DNA from: Megamerina dolium
Lineage: Eukaryota > Arthropoda > Insecta > Diptera > Megamerinidae
Assembly: GCA_963854835.1 (NCBI GenBank)
Contig: OY978526.1
Coordinates: forward strand, 66,068,765-66,132,764
DNA length: 64,000 nt
Direction: 5' to 3'
The notes beneath the pieces were generated by a model that worked only from the letters and a program-made list of their open reading frames with translations, had not been told where the DNA came from and made no database searches. Position numbers and translations under genes: made by a program. Positions 1 to 12,282 of the stretch are shown here, in pieces. The first letter of the stretch is position 1. Each line of letters starts with the position of its first letter.

Positions 1-517
1 GAGTAAAATTTTGTCTTCATCTTGTCGAAGTTAATAACATTCAATTAAGTTCGAAAATATCAAAAAGCAAGAAAAAAAAAAGTAGAAGAAGGAAAAAGAG
101 AGGAAAAACTACATGACAAACATGTGAAAAAGGTTCATTTGAATGTCAACAACACAATTGGTAAAACAATTCTATGAATAAGCATTGTAGCATGATACAA
201 TCCTCTATTGTTCATATTACATATTCTTCCACCTAAGTACTCAATCTGCCATTTCCATTTTGTCTTGTCTTCTCTCATGCCGTACCATTTTTAATAGAAA
301 TCGGCGTTTCTTTATTTCTCATACTCTATTTAATGGTGATTCAGATTACTGAATATTATAAGAACATGGAAAAAATCATGTATTAATGAAACAAAAGAAA
401 ACTGCGTGGAAAAAAAAAACATTAGAGTCCTTCATACCTTTCCTTGAGAAACTCCAAAAAATTTTGCAGTCCCTAGAGGATAGATATGTCACTTATTGGC
501 ATTATGAGACCTGGACT
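1..517. other. AT-rich sequence, nothing recognised
   Basis: I see no reading frame, repeat boundary or RNA structure that I can support here. The sequence is AT-rich with short homopolymer runs. Confidence 0.6.
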
Positions 518-1260
518 TCAAAAACTTCTCAATGAATCCTTACTAGGCAATCTTTGTACTATTCTATTTACTAAGCGATACCTCTGCAGCTCTTCTGTAG
601 TGGGCAAAAACTCTTCATAGTACGACAATTTTGCAGTGTCGATGAGAACTGCTGCTGCACAAGTAGTAGAATAGGCGATGGATCTTACTAAGTTGTACAT
701 CTTCATTAGAAAGCTTGCAGCTATTCGTGACCGAAGTTTGCAGATTCCTTCATCTGAAGGAATTTCCTCACAAATTTCCTCAGTGAGATATCTGATATTT
801 CTTGTTGCATAGTGACAAATCGAACGACTGAGGATCTTCGTTGCGACTGAAACCACCTCTGTACTATCTTTCCAATGAGATATTAATCGAAAAATCCTTT
901 AACTCCTACCAATACCCCAGTCTCATGTGGTAAACGAATGAGTCTAGAATGGACGATAGCGCTGGTGCTTTTGGGTCCTGGCAAAGTGTTTTTCTGTATG
1001 AGATTCTTACATTTGTAATTTACGTAAATTCTTGAGAAAGGTCTAAATGTGGGATGCTGGCACTGGTGGTCCCTTCTTCAAGATAGCCGCCCTTCTTTGT
1101 AGAATGTCTTTCAAGCTGGATTTCTTGTAGTTGCAACTTGTCCAAACCCCGGTGCCGTTATCCTTTTCGATTTCTTCTGCAGTTTCAATTTGTAGAAAAA
1201 TAATCCTTAACAAAGCTCCATCTTCTCGGATAGTCAAGGTTTCATTAAAATTTTCCGCTC
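518..1260 (-). pseudogene. Unidentified coding-like remnant, frame-broken
   Basis: On the minus strand two open stretches (about 64 codons ending near 1043 and 112 codons ending near 518) have balanced amino-acid composition and are linked by further open sequence in shifted frames. The stretch is less AT-rich than its surroundings, which suggests former protein-coding sequence. I recognise no domain or motif. It may be a decayed transposon ORF or a host pseudogene; the neighbouring DNA does not decide between them. Confidence 0.25.
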
Positions 1261-1299
1261 TTGAAGCTTCCTCTCTATGCTTGTAGCAGAGTATTTTGA

Positions 1300-3390
1300 T
1301 ACACTACAGAGTCTGCTCGCTTTAAACACGTACACCCTGTATTGGGTTATTTTTTCTTAATTGATTTATTGAATTCATTTGCAAACAAAATTTCCAGAGT
1401 GGACTCTGCTTTTACATTATATCGGTCTAGAGCTTTGTTTTGCAAATTCATGGTTCTCCACCCGGTCACTCGTTGATCTTAGACAAGAAGCCAAAGCATT
1501 CACCAAACAGAACAGCTTCCAGTTCAACAGTTTTTCACATATTTAATACAAGATTGCTCACAATCCACTTATCAAGCCATAACGCGCTCAGGTATCATTT
1601 TCATAAAATGAGGATCTATTTGAAGATTCGCGAGGCCCAGTCGAGATATTTTAGCACAAACGATTTTTTAAGTTGCCGAACTAAATGTCAAACGGTTTGG
1701 TTCAGTGGTTCTAAGGAACTTTTTATTATTGGATCGCTCCTTGGAGGTGCTTAGTTATAAGGAAACAGTTAATGACATAGCATTCTTGAATTTTACTTAA
1801 TTTTATGTAACAGAAGCCAAACAATTTTGTTAAATCTGTGGTTCGATTTAATGAAAAAATAAATGTATGGTTTGGCATGCGGTTTCGTTTGGAAGACTTG
1901 CTTCAAACCCATTTGTAGTCTCCATAAAAGAGCACTTTAATCTTAGTATCAAATTGGTTTTCTGAAAATCATAAACAATCTCATGTATTTTAAAGCAATG
2001 CGGCAACAAGTAACTCGTATCCATGCCATACCCATGTTTCATATTACAAATACATATTAGAGCAGCTAAGCACCTTATATTCTCATTCGACCGAATGTAA
2101 GCTGTTTCATTTGATTTGCTTTTCCATTTGTACAAATTTAACTGACAGTATACTCGGTATACTCGTAGTACATAACTATTTAATAGCTTTTCGTAGTACG
2201 AAAAAATTAAGCAGTAGACACGAACAAACAATTTCTTTTATTGGTTTTGGGATTTTACATGTTCTTCTTTTGTGTGTTTCTTCAAATTGCTGAGGATTTT
2301 AGGATCTGTTTTTATTCTTGTATAAAATGTAATAGCATTTTGTACCTTCATGCCATATAAAAGCGGATTAATATAATTGTAAGCGTTTGCTGCGATGTTT
2401 TTGGGCCATACATGTAGGCATCGTTTTGAATTAAAAATTTTAATTTCCTGCTAATTTGTTTGTAGCATCAAAAATGGTGCCTAAATCAATGCTATTCATA
2501 ATTTTTCATTATAATTAAAAAAAATATCAATATAGGTATGGTGTAGGTACGTACAGGTTGGTTGTAAAATAGCGAAAATGATAATCCCTTAAGCTATTAT
2601 TTTTACTTTGCAGTTAGTTGCGTTAATATTTTAATGTTAACATTTTTTGTATATAAATTAGAAATACCTAGTTAGAAAAAACCGTTAATTTTAGGAGTGT
2701 GGCGACGCAACTGAGGAAAATAATAAATCCTTCAGGTTTAACGCGATGCAAGATGAATAAGTGTTGAAGAGAAAAGATGAAAGTGAATAATTATGATATA
2801 TACAATAGTATAAAGTATATGATCCAGGCATGTAAGTTGAGGGCTTTTACTTGAAGGCTGTTGATGTCGCAATGAAAATGGAAATATAGTTGTAGATGAC
2901 CAGAGGTAATTGAGACATATGAGGCGGAACAGAAAAATGAAGACCTCACAATTTGCGCCAATAAATCCTTAGTTAGAGTTAGAGTTAGAGAAGTTAAATG
3001 ATGGACAGGATAGGCGCTAGGCATTTAGTCTCCAGATAATTATACTAAAGCGTTAAAACGGAAGAACTAGAGTGTATATTAAAAACTTAGAGTTATTATT
3101 TAAACATCGAAAGAAAGGCAAAGGAAAGGATTGTGGAAGAGAAACTTACGTTACTTCACCTCCAATTTCTTAGTTTTCTTGATGAATGGAAGAAGTTTGG
3201 TTTGAAAAAAAGCTTATATGAATCTCTAAAACTTGTTTTCGTAAAGGCTGGATACTAGCAAAGAAAGTGCTGCTGAACACCCACAGTGGCTATGTGATGT
3301 GCACCTCTACTGTTCCTTTGATGACCTCGTTCAGTAGTCTGAGGCCCTTCCTCTCAATTGTAGGAGAAACTGAGACAGTCTAGTGAACAA
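1300..3390. other. Non-coding AT-rich region
   Basis: No supported gene. A short GTTAGA-type hexamer repeat lies near 2968-2990. Open frames on both strands are short, overlap each other and lack any recognisable domain. Confidence 0.5.
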
Positions 3391-3399
3391 CTTCTCAAC

Positions 3400-4030
3400 A
3401 AAACTTTCCATCAATCCACCTCCTTTATAGATAAAACACACGAACACGAAGTCGTTACAGGAATCTCGCAGAAATTATGCCGAAAATTTGTTCCGCATCC
3501 ATAGGTGTGCCAACAGAACCCTCATTGGCTGGGCCCTACAATATCCCAATGCCCGGGGATCCATATAATATGCAGTTTATTACGTTTTACAATGCTATTT
3601 AACTTCATCTCACACTCACTGATCATTTTAGAAAAACTGGAAGGATTTGTAAGGGCCTTGACAGTAGCTTCAATGTCACTGCAAATGCCAATGCAACACT
3701 TTTTTTGGATAATACAGCAAACCACCTAAAGAATGGCGAATACTTTTTATGGGAAGTCTCACTGTGGAGAAGGAGTACCAATTAGAGGTTATGGAACTGC
3801 CAGTATAGAAAATATTAGTCGGTTCCTTTAACAAGATGCCTACATCGTATCTGCGTCTGAAGCATATAGCATATATAGGTACACAAACGTCCTTTGGCAT
3901 TAGAAACAGCAGGTACTGATATAATAGCGCACGCATCGCTTTACCAGATTCCATACATTTGAACCTGAAAATCGCATCTATTGCCTCCTTTCGGATTTGG
4001 AGGTCCAAAGGAACGAATCAAGTATCGAGG
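3400..4030 (-). mobile_element. LINE relic with RNase H domain
   Basis: Minus-strand translation around 3522-3725 gives an RNase H-like segment with a CSDIEATVKAL stretch (compare SDSQAAIKAL) followed about 35 residues later by IIWIPGHWDIVG (compare the WVPGHxGIxGNE motif). Upstream on the same strand (3676-4008) the frame reads LQIRKEAIDAIFRFKCM, as in the linker between reverse transcriptase and RNase H of such elements. A frameshift separates the two pieces, and the catalytic SDS has become SDI. This is a dead fragment of a non-LTR retrotransposon. Clade not assigned. Confidence 0.6.
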
Positions 4031-4039
4031 ATACTATGT

Positions 4040-5620
4040 GAAGGCCTATTCTAAAAAACTGATTGATTCACTTTAGCGGGGCGTTAAATCTTAGAGAAGG
4101 CAAAAAAAAATATCCACAGCTGATATATAAATATCAGCATCATCTCCTACATTTATCACGAACTTATCGGCGGCCCCATGAATGAAGTACTTCGTATGAG
4201 GTAGAAATTAAATAAACGTGATTGTATTTTCTTATTATTATTCTCTCCCATGGGAAAGTTACATACACAAAAATGTAAAAAAGTTGTAGACTTTTTACAA
4301 ATTTTTTGTGGATATTAATCAACACAAAATTTTTTACCAATCCCTAGTGAGCTTAAATTTTATAAGTTTTTTATTGCTATACACATCGAATATGGAAAAA
4401 AAAACAAAAATCAAAATTATAATTAACAAATTAGAGTGCATTTTGTGGAAATATTTAAATCTATTGTAACATTTTCCGCAAATTGCTTTTTTAAAATCTT
4501 ATTCAAATAAAATTTATTGTGATCTATAGACCTAAATAAGATATTGGTATAATTTTTGTATGCTTCAGTACTAGAACGAATATATCTAATTATAGAAACT
4601 ATCAGCATTTTCATTATCTAATTTAATAGAGTCTTAGGAGAACTCTCTCTTTTGCACATGGAAAAATCGCATTGCAAATTTTTATTTCCACAATTTTGAA
4701 ATTTCAATTTGAGAAAGTCATTCTGTGTGTGCTGAATGGGATGAATAAATAAGTGGCACCAATATACTACATCATGTAGGCATATAATAATACAATAAAG
4801 CCTACATCCTGAAAATATTATCCGTAATGATTGCCCCTAACTCGTCACAAACACTCTAACGAAATTTTTGACATCACTTATTATTTATTTAACATTCATA
4901 ATAATAATTTTTATACTAGAGTGAGCCTTATTTTTATACTTTCTCAAAGCGTAGCAGTTGCTCCTTATTTTGTTCCAGAAAATCATTGCCATAATTACTT
5001 CGATGTTCGTCGTTAGCATTGTTCTTTGTGACGTTTTGCTTTAAGAGTGGTCAATTAGAATTTCAATGTGTTCAAAAATTTAAGTTTTTAATTTTTTGGT
5101 ACTGTAAATGCAATAAAATAGTCAATATAGGGAAAAGTGTAACGCCTTTGAACGGCATCAATAGTTCAAGACCTTTGAAGGTCGCTAGCATTTTTCCGCG
5201 TCGGGTGAAGTGTTGATTAGAGCAATTTCAACTTTAAAAATCCTATAGTTAAGGGCCTCTCTTATGTAGCTACATACACTATGTACATATAATATTATAC
5301 CCTTTTGTAGCATAAATACATGCTCTCATATAACAAAATTGTTTTGTGTGAAAATGTATATAAATCTTAGCTACAAGCGAATATATAGGTATATTTGTGT
5401 ATAAGGATGTTCGCTAGCAATGCCAATCCCCAAATCCCGTCTTATATTAGTGTTCTGAAAATACCGGTTTTTACTAATTATTGTCAGAATCCGAAAAAAA
5501 TTGTTTACTTTCAATTCTTAAAAAGTAGTACATAGTACATTTTCAGCTTATGGATTACTTTAATCGAATGAATGAATGATTGATGTTTCTTTTTTCAAGT
5601 ATCTGGGAATTTTGGCTCTT
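4040..5620. other. Non-coding AT-rich region
   Basis: No gene, RNA or bounded repeat recognised. The short open frames here have biased AT-driven composition. Confidence 0.5.
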
Positions 5621-5622
5621 TG

Positions 5623-6342
5623 TTAAGGGGGTCCACCTGTGTAAAATTTTCGAAAAATCGATTTTTTTTTTGCATTTTTCGCATCTTTAACGAGAGCTTC
5701 TACAGGATGAGGAAGGGGAAGCTTATGGTCCTGGTATTGCAGATTAAATGTGAGTCTATAATACAAAGTTTTGTTGTGTTTCCAAACTTTGAAAGCGTTT
5801 TTCTCGAAACCATATTTTTGAATTTTGTGGGCAGGATTAAAAAAAATCTACTTAATCGATTGACTTGAAATTTTGACAGACTCATTAATACAGATAACTG
5901 AAGGTACCCACGTAGCGGTTTTTCGAAATTTTTTTTTTTTCAATTTTACAGCAGTTTTTATATCGAAAAAAAGCATGAAAACGAATAATTTTTATAAAAA
6001 CAACTGCCATTTCTTCAATTTTTAAAATTTCGTCAAAATCCTACGTCAGTACCTCAACGATATAAACAGAAATAAGATTTTTTTTACTTTTTGCGTTTTA
6101 GATAACTGGTTCGAGCGGAATCTTGCCCACAATTTCGGTATTTCATTTTGAAGGGGTCACTTTGAACGCCCTTAATGAGTACAAGCCTTCGGATTACACT
6201 ATTGGAAAAATTTACTATTGAAATATAAGCACAAACCTTCAAAATAACGTAAAACTTATTCTTATTTTCGAATTAGTTCTCCTAACGAAAATTCCCGAAA
6301 AAGCGTTCGAAATACCGCGCTCACACATGTGGACCCCCTTAA
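5623..6342. mobile_element. TTAA-flanked non-autonomous DNA element (MITE), about 712 bp
   Basis: The element runs 5627-6338 and is flanked by TTAA on both sides (5623-5626 and 6339-6342). Its ends are inverted: GGGGGTCCACCTGTGT on the left and the complement of GGGGGTCCACATGTGT on the right, 15 of 16 bases alike. TTAA target duplication is the habit of piggyBac-type transposons. The interior holds no transposase frame, so it would have moved in trans. The GGGGG terminus is not the usual piggyBac CCC start, so the superfamily is uncertain. Confidence 0.7.
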
Positions 6343-6629
6343 TCGGAATTTAAATGAATTTAAATCAGTAAAAACACATTCGATTCTTTATATTATTTAG
6401 ATGTACAAAAGCTTTGGTTAATAAAAATTTTCAACAAATAAAATATATTGTTATATATAAAATTTAAACTTATTATTATTTCGGCATTGAAACTAGTCAT
6501 CGCGCTATTATGAAAAATTGGCATACCCAATGTTGACCCTCATCATCAGTTTCTGCGGTCATTGTTAACATTCGACCTTTTTCGTGTTATATTTAAATAT
6601 ACGTATATATGTTTAAAAATATATGTATA

Positions 6630-6657
6630 TGTATATAATATATATATATATATATAT

Positions 6658-6712
<55 letters not shown>
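6630..6712. repeat. (TA)n microsatellite
   Basis: A run of alternating T and A about 80 bp long, with one GA interruption near 6658-6660. An open frame read through it (6562-6756) is repetitive Tyr/Ile and not a gene. Confidence 0.95.
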
Positions 6713-6717
<5 letters not shown>

Positions 6718-6759
6718 CGACTCTACAATAATTTTCAGATAAATCGAATTAATTGAATT

Positions 6760-7185
6760 AATTGAATAAATTGAAATATCAAATTATTTTATTTCATTTA
6801 CATTGCAAATATATTTTATGAGTAGATAATTATTAACGCATGTATAAGTAAATGGAAATGAATAGTAAATAAATACCCATTCCACAAAATAGATATGCAT
6901 AGTATATTATGGAAATAATGAACATGAAGTGTTAATTAATATAATAGGGTGTAAGCTCTATATCTAGCGTTATTGCAAATGCAAATATGTATATTGAAAT
7001 TGTAAAAAGTACCACGATTAAATATTTAACGGTTCACATTCAATTGTAGCAAATTTCTACGCAAGTCTAGCAAATATGTAAGAGGCATATGTAAGAGGAA
7101 TCCATGAACCAGTGTATATGATTCATGATGCATACCGTGCGCTTGGAACTATTCAGCACAAAAACGTGTAATGATAGCTTATGGT
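6760..7185. other. AT-rich spacer
   Basis: No gene or repeat boundary recognised between the microsatellite and the mariner relic. Confidence 0.5.
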
Positions 7186-7187
7186 TA

Positions 7188-7735
7188 TAAATATCGGCGG
7201 CGGAAATGTTGAGGATGCTGCAGAAAGCCTTTGGGGTTCACACTTTGTCTTCAACGAATGTTTACAAGTGGTACAACGAATTCAAGGCAGACCGCGAGAG
7301 TGTTGAGAAGAGTGTGGTGTCAAATCGGCCAAAAACATAGACTGATGAACATCACGTCAAGCAAATCATCGGTGCAGTCAATTTTCAGTGACGAATTAGG
7401 CTTGAGAAGAGTGAAATCTCGAATGGTTTCAAAAGCACTCAAACACGGCACTAGTGTTTCGCGAGCATTTTGCTAAAAATTCAACAAGTATCGTTTCACA
7501 ACCAGTGTATTCGCCTGATATGGTTCCATGTGACTTCTGGCTATTCACCAAACTGAAGAGACCGTTCCGGAGACACGGTTTTGACTCGATTGAGGAGATA
7601 CAAGTCAAATCGCAGAAAGCTCTGAAGGCCATTCCGAAGAAGGACTTTGTCAAGTGCTATGCTGACCTGAAAATTCGTTGGCATAATTGTATTACACCGC
7701 AATGGGATGAAATAGATTTGGAAGAATAAAAAAAG
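7188..7735 (+). mobile_element. Mariner-like transposase relic, internally deleted
   Basis: The left part (about 7205-7440) reads like the N-terminal helix-turn-helix of a Tc1/mariner transposase: MLRMLQKAFG, then VYKWYNEFKADRESVE, then a truncated linker. The right part (7454-7729) is the C-terminal third: FREHFAKNSTSIV, the third catalytic block YSPDMVPCDFWLF and the tail DLKIRWHNCI. The whole catalytic centre with the first two aspartates is missing between about 7440 and 7460, and a stop interrupts the left part. No terminal inverted repeats were found. Dead fragment. Confidence 0.8.
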
Positions 7736-10250
7736 ATTTTGAAAATATAAGAAAACTCACCTTTCGATTTGATCACAATAGCATATTTGTTGTACGCATA
7801 TACTCGTATATCCAATAGGTACTGATTTCATACTTCAACCAGAGTAATATTGTAAACAATATAAACAAAATCGATTTAAAATAGTGTTGCAAAAAAAGCT
7901 TTAAAAAAATTGATTCCCAAGTGAAAGAACATATGAACAATTAATGTACCATATACTTATACTCGACATAGAGAATAGCTTTTATAAGTTGTAGATTAGC
8001 CTCATGAGGGTAGCAAATCTTTTAGACGAGCAGTTGGTTATTTATTCCAATACTGATTAACATATTTTTCTCAAATCATTTTAGTATTCGATAACTGGTA
8101 CTGGTTATGTTCTCTGGTAAATTTCCATTGGTTATGGTCTTTAGTAAATTAACACCAGAATAAGTAACATATTAAGTAAGGGCATAGGTTATAAAGACTT
8201 AATGCTGCACAGTATCTTTTTAATTACACCAAACAGACAACTTTCCTCAGTCACTGTTGCAAAGATATGCTCTTCGCATTTGGAAAACGATTTTTTTCAC
8301 ACATTGTTGTCGCATGCTTCCCCAAAAGACCCATCCTGATACCAAAATGAGTAATTAAATTTGTATTACTGTAATTAGAATGATGACCTCTAATCGAGTG
8401 GAATTACATTCTACCTACTATAATTTACATAGTTTTAGCAACTGGAATATAGAGTAATGGTTGGACCCTTTAATATCAGATATTGTTTCTCAAATCGCAA
8501 TGCTTTTCTGGGGATTGCACTCCAATACATACAAACGTACATATGTACACATTTGTATACTCATGGACATATAATATGGACAATATGTATTACATTATAC
8601 AATAAACATTAAGTTCAATTGAATTAATGTTAATCGCAAATAAATGTGTATTTATTGACCATAAAATAAAATAGAAAAAACTTGAAATCACACACAAATT
8701 GTATAAAAATATCACACCTAGCTTATATATTGTAAAAACATTTCTATTTAATTGTATACGCTACATGTTTTAATAGGGGAAATGTCTATAGTTTGGGTCA
8801 GCCTGCGTAATGGGCCGGTCGATGTGTTCAAATTATTTACATCAAGATCCCTTATATTCTTGATGGTACTGATCATCTTTGCCAACAAATATTATTGCAG
8901 ACTAAGTTTAAAATTGAATTTATTTGAGAAGAATTTCTTTGATTTCTTTTTTCGGTGTCAATGTTCTACTATTTATTTATTTCTCTATATATTTTGTTAA
9001 AAAGAGAAAGACAATTTATTTTTGCAATTCAATAAATCGATTGTATATGTTTGAAAGAACCAGAAAGAAAATTTAGCTTATCTTTCCAATTCCATCTTTT
9101 TATCATCATAAGTTACCATTTTTTTCGTAAAAGTTGTTCAAATAAAAAATTTTGAAAATATCTTAATTGGATCTAATAAATAATGTGGATTCTATATATT
9201 TTTCGCCCTGTCACGAAATACGAATCAAAATTGTCTGGACAATTTTTTTCAATTTTAAGATATAACTGTTTTTCTTTTATAGTAGTGCCCGGGTCAAACA
9301 AATTTACTACCAAACTCTCTCTAGCAGATTATCATTTTCCACACAATTTTGCTAAAATCCTTCATTACGTATTAAGTGATGTACCAAAATATGAATCAAT
9401 CAAATCAATCAATAATAAAAAAGTACCAGTAAAAAAGTATTGAGTGATGTACGAAAATATGAAACAATCAAATCAATCAATAATAAAAAAAAAACTTTTG
9501 ATAATTTTTACAAAAAAAAAAAACAAATAAAAATAAAGAACCAAAATTTTCACAACAATTTGCTAATATCTTTCCTAATATCTCATATCTTCTGTCTCCA
9601 AAGATCAATAAACTATTTAAGACAAATTTGCTAAATCACTAAATACTTCCACAAAAATTTTCTGTCCCAAAACATGAGCCAAGCTTTTTAAGACAAATTA
9701 ATTTCAATTTTATCAAATGGCCTTATTCATTATAGTTTGGTTGAACGGAAAGAAAAAAATTAATAAATGCTTCCACAAGAATTTGCTGTCCCAAAAGAAA
9801 AATCAATTTGTAATTCTATTAATCTTTTTTATTCCATTCACTTTCCACCGAGTCAAAAAAGAGATTATTTCTATAAATATTTAATGTCTCAAAGTATAAA
9901 CAAAGTTTTTCAAGTGTTTCAATATCAAAATAATCACTCACTAAAACTGCATATCCCCGAAAACAGAATCTGTTCTAATCTATGCATTTTTCTCCTATGC
10001 TTATACATTAAATTAATCAACACGTATACGCCATGGCGTTAGCGAAACTACGATACATATGATATTTTATTCAATACGTTCAATGCTGGAATACGAGTAG
10101 GTAGCTATTATAACAAAATGTACAGAGATGAATAGAATGAAAATCTGAACAAAAACCAAATCAAAATTCAACATGAATAACCTCAAAGATTACGTATTGA
10201 ATTGATATTATCAACGCGCTCAGTCAGGCAGTCAGTCAGTCTGTTGAAAA
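7736..10250. other. AT-rich non-coding region
   Basis: No supported gene. Open frames such as 9183-9443 and 9440-9634 are A-rich and low in complexity. A short tandem repeat within it is listed separately. Confidence 0.5.
9371..9491. repeat. Tandem duplication, about 70-bp unit
   Basis: The block beginning AGTGATGTACCAAAATATGAA and ending CAATCAATAATAAAAAA occurs twice in tandem, about 70 bp apart, with a few substitutions. Confidence 0.8.
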
Positions 10251-11760
10251 TGAGTGAGCATCATAACAGCAAGAGCAACACGATGTCATTTAAGCAATAA
10301 TGCCATGCCATGTCCATACATAAAGGGTGATTTACTATAATGTTTTTTTTTTCGGGGGGGCTGAGGATTACAATTTAGATTTTCATTCAAATTAAAAATG
10401 ATTTCTCTCATCCTGAATGTTTTAGATAGCAAAAATGTCTATAAATATTTCTGGCCCTAAACCATAATTGCCTTAACACCGGGAATATTGGCTTCAGTAT
10501 GTACACTGAGCATTCTGATTATAAAATGATCATCTAACCCGAACAAAAAGCAACTACCAGCAGTCAAATTGAATATTGCTGCCAAATAGTGTTGTCAACT
10601 TGAAAAATAAACCTTCTAAGAACACCCATTTCATGCTCGTATATATTTGAAAAAGTTTTCATTGATATACTTGTATATACACATAGCAACGATATGATAT
10701 GGTGTGTGTTTTTGCGTGTTTGCGAAAAAGGCACTTAAGTGTGGCTATGTATTGTACTATATTTCGTTGAACAAAGTCATTGGCTGCATTTAACCTATTC
10801 GTATGAACACACTTAAATCGTATAGTAAAATATTTATTTGTGAGAGTTTTTGCTCTTGACACCCTCGCTTTCCCCATCGCAAGCTCTCTCTTTCATTATC
10901 TTGCTCTTAATATTTATTTATTTTGTTTTTTTTTTGGTATTTATATTTAATAGCACTTACCACTGTAATAATTGCTATCAGAAAACCCATATTTGCCGGC
11001 AGTTCTACCACCAACGGGCATCCTTTTGATCGTTTTGTTGTTGTTGTTGTTGTTTGTTGGCCAATGGCGATTTATGTGTAGGTACAACGTTTAGTTATGC
11101 ACGTATTTCTATATGATATTTCGACTATACATAAATGTATTACACATATATTCGTACGTAGAGATAATAATAGAAAATAAATCAAGCGGAAGATGAGAAG
11201 ACAAGAAACTGAACAATATGAAGTCAGTATGATGAATATGATTCAACTGATGGTGATGATGGTGGTGGTGGTTTTGGTTCTGGTAGTGTTGGCCGAATGA
11301 TGATGACGGTGTCGATGTTCTGACAATGCCAGTTTGATTCTATGCTGATTGTTATTAATGATATTGTTGTTGTTATTTTTATTTTTATCGTCACAGTCGT
11401 TATTTGGTTGTTGATACGACCTAAAAGCCAGTCAGCCTGTTTGTCTGCTCTCGAATATTTTTGTTACTTCTTCATACGAGTATTATATTATGGTTGCTTG
11501 TGGTAATAGCGTTTCATCTATTCATCTATTCAGCCTACTTGCTGCTTACTGTTGTTATTGTTGCTGCTGCTGATGAAGATAAATTAATAGCTTTGCGATT
11601 GGGCCATCATTGATGAAATGTCGAGAACGAAAACGATGAAAAGGAGTACATGAAGAAGAAAAAGAAGAAGAAGAAAGAAGAAAAAAATGTCGAAGAATAT
11701 TAAATATATCGAAGAAAAAGTTTTCTTTTAAAGTAGACCAACAGAAAAATCGCATATTTG
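10250..11760. other. Triplet-repeat-rich non-coding island
   Basis: The DNA contains (GTT)n near 11036-11056, GATGGTGATGATGGTGG-type runs near 11250-11300 and TTGTTGCTGCTGC near 11550-11570, with no open coding frame of note and no transposon signature. Such composition is common in long introns and intergenic regulatory DNA of flies. A coding role is unlikely; a regulatory role is inference. Confidence 0.45.
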
Positions 11761-12280
11761 CGAAAATTGATCGATATACATTCTGTCAAGAAATTCTCGG
11801 GTATTGTCAATTTTAATTTCATGCTTTAGTCGAAGATATGAACATTTTTTTGTCTCCAGGTTGATACAAAATTTTAATGGGATCTCTCTACCAGTGCCAT
11901 TACAACAGCTGGTTAAGTCAGTCGATATCAGCGTTGCATGTCGATTTTTACAATTGGTAATTGGTAATGTTTCATAAGTTATTATGGTGAATTAGCACTA
12001 TCAATAATCTGTGCATATCTGTGATAGAAAGCTTTCAATGAGGGTCGAGTATCGTCGAAAACTAGCTTCGTTCTGGATGTCCGTCGATAAATTTGATTAA
12101 AGATAACATCGGAAAATCCGCGGTACACGTTTTGAGTCGATTAAAGCCATAAAATCGGCACGCACTACTGACATCGACTGATTTATGTACAATTGATTCG
12201 AATCATCGTTCGGGCAATTTATATTCATTTTTGCGGATAGACGAGGTGCCCACGAGGCGCAAGGCAACTTCTTTGGAATC
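11760..12280. other. Unresolved sequence left of the LINE pair
   Basis: No firm feature. Plus-strand frames around 12060-12130 weakly recall the N-terminal linker of IS630/Tc1-type transposases, with stops, but there is not enough to call it. Confidence 0.3.
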
Positions 12281-12282
12281 AA

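Noticed and set aside
6562..6756. Small protein frame
   Set aside because: It is a translation of the (TA)n microsatellite.
11555..11755. Minus frame of 66 codons with a poly-Gln end
   Set aside because: Derived from GAA/CTG triplet repeats in a non-coding island.
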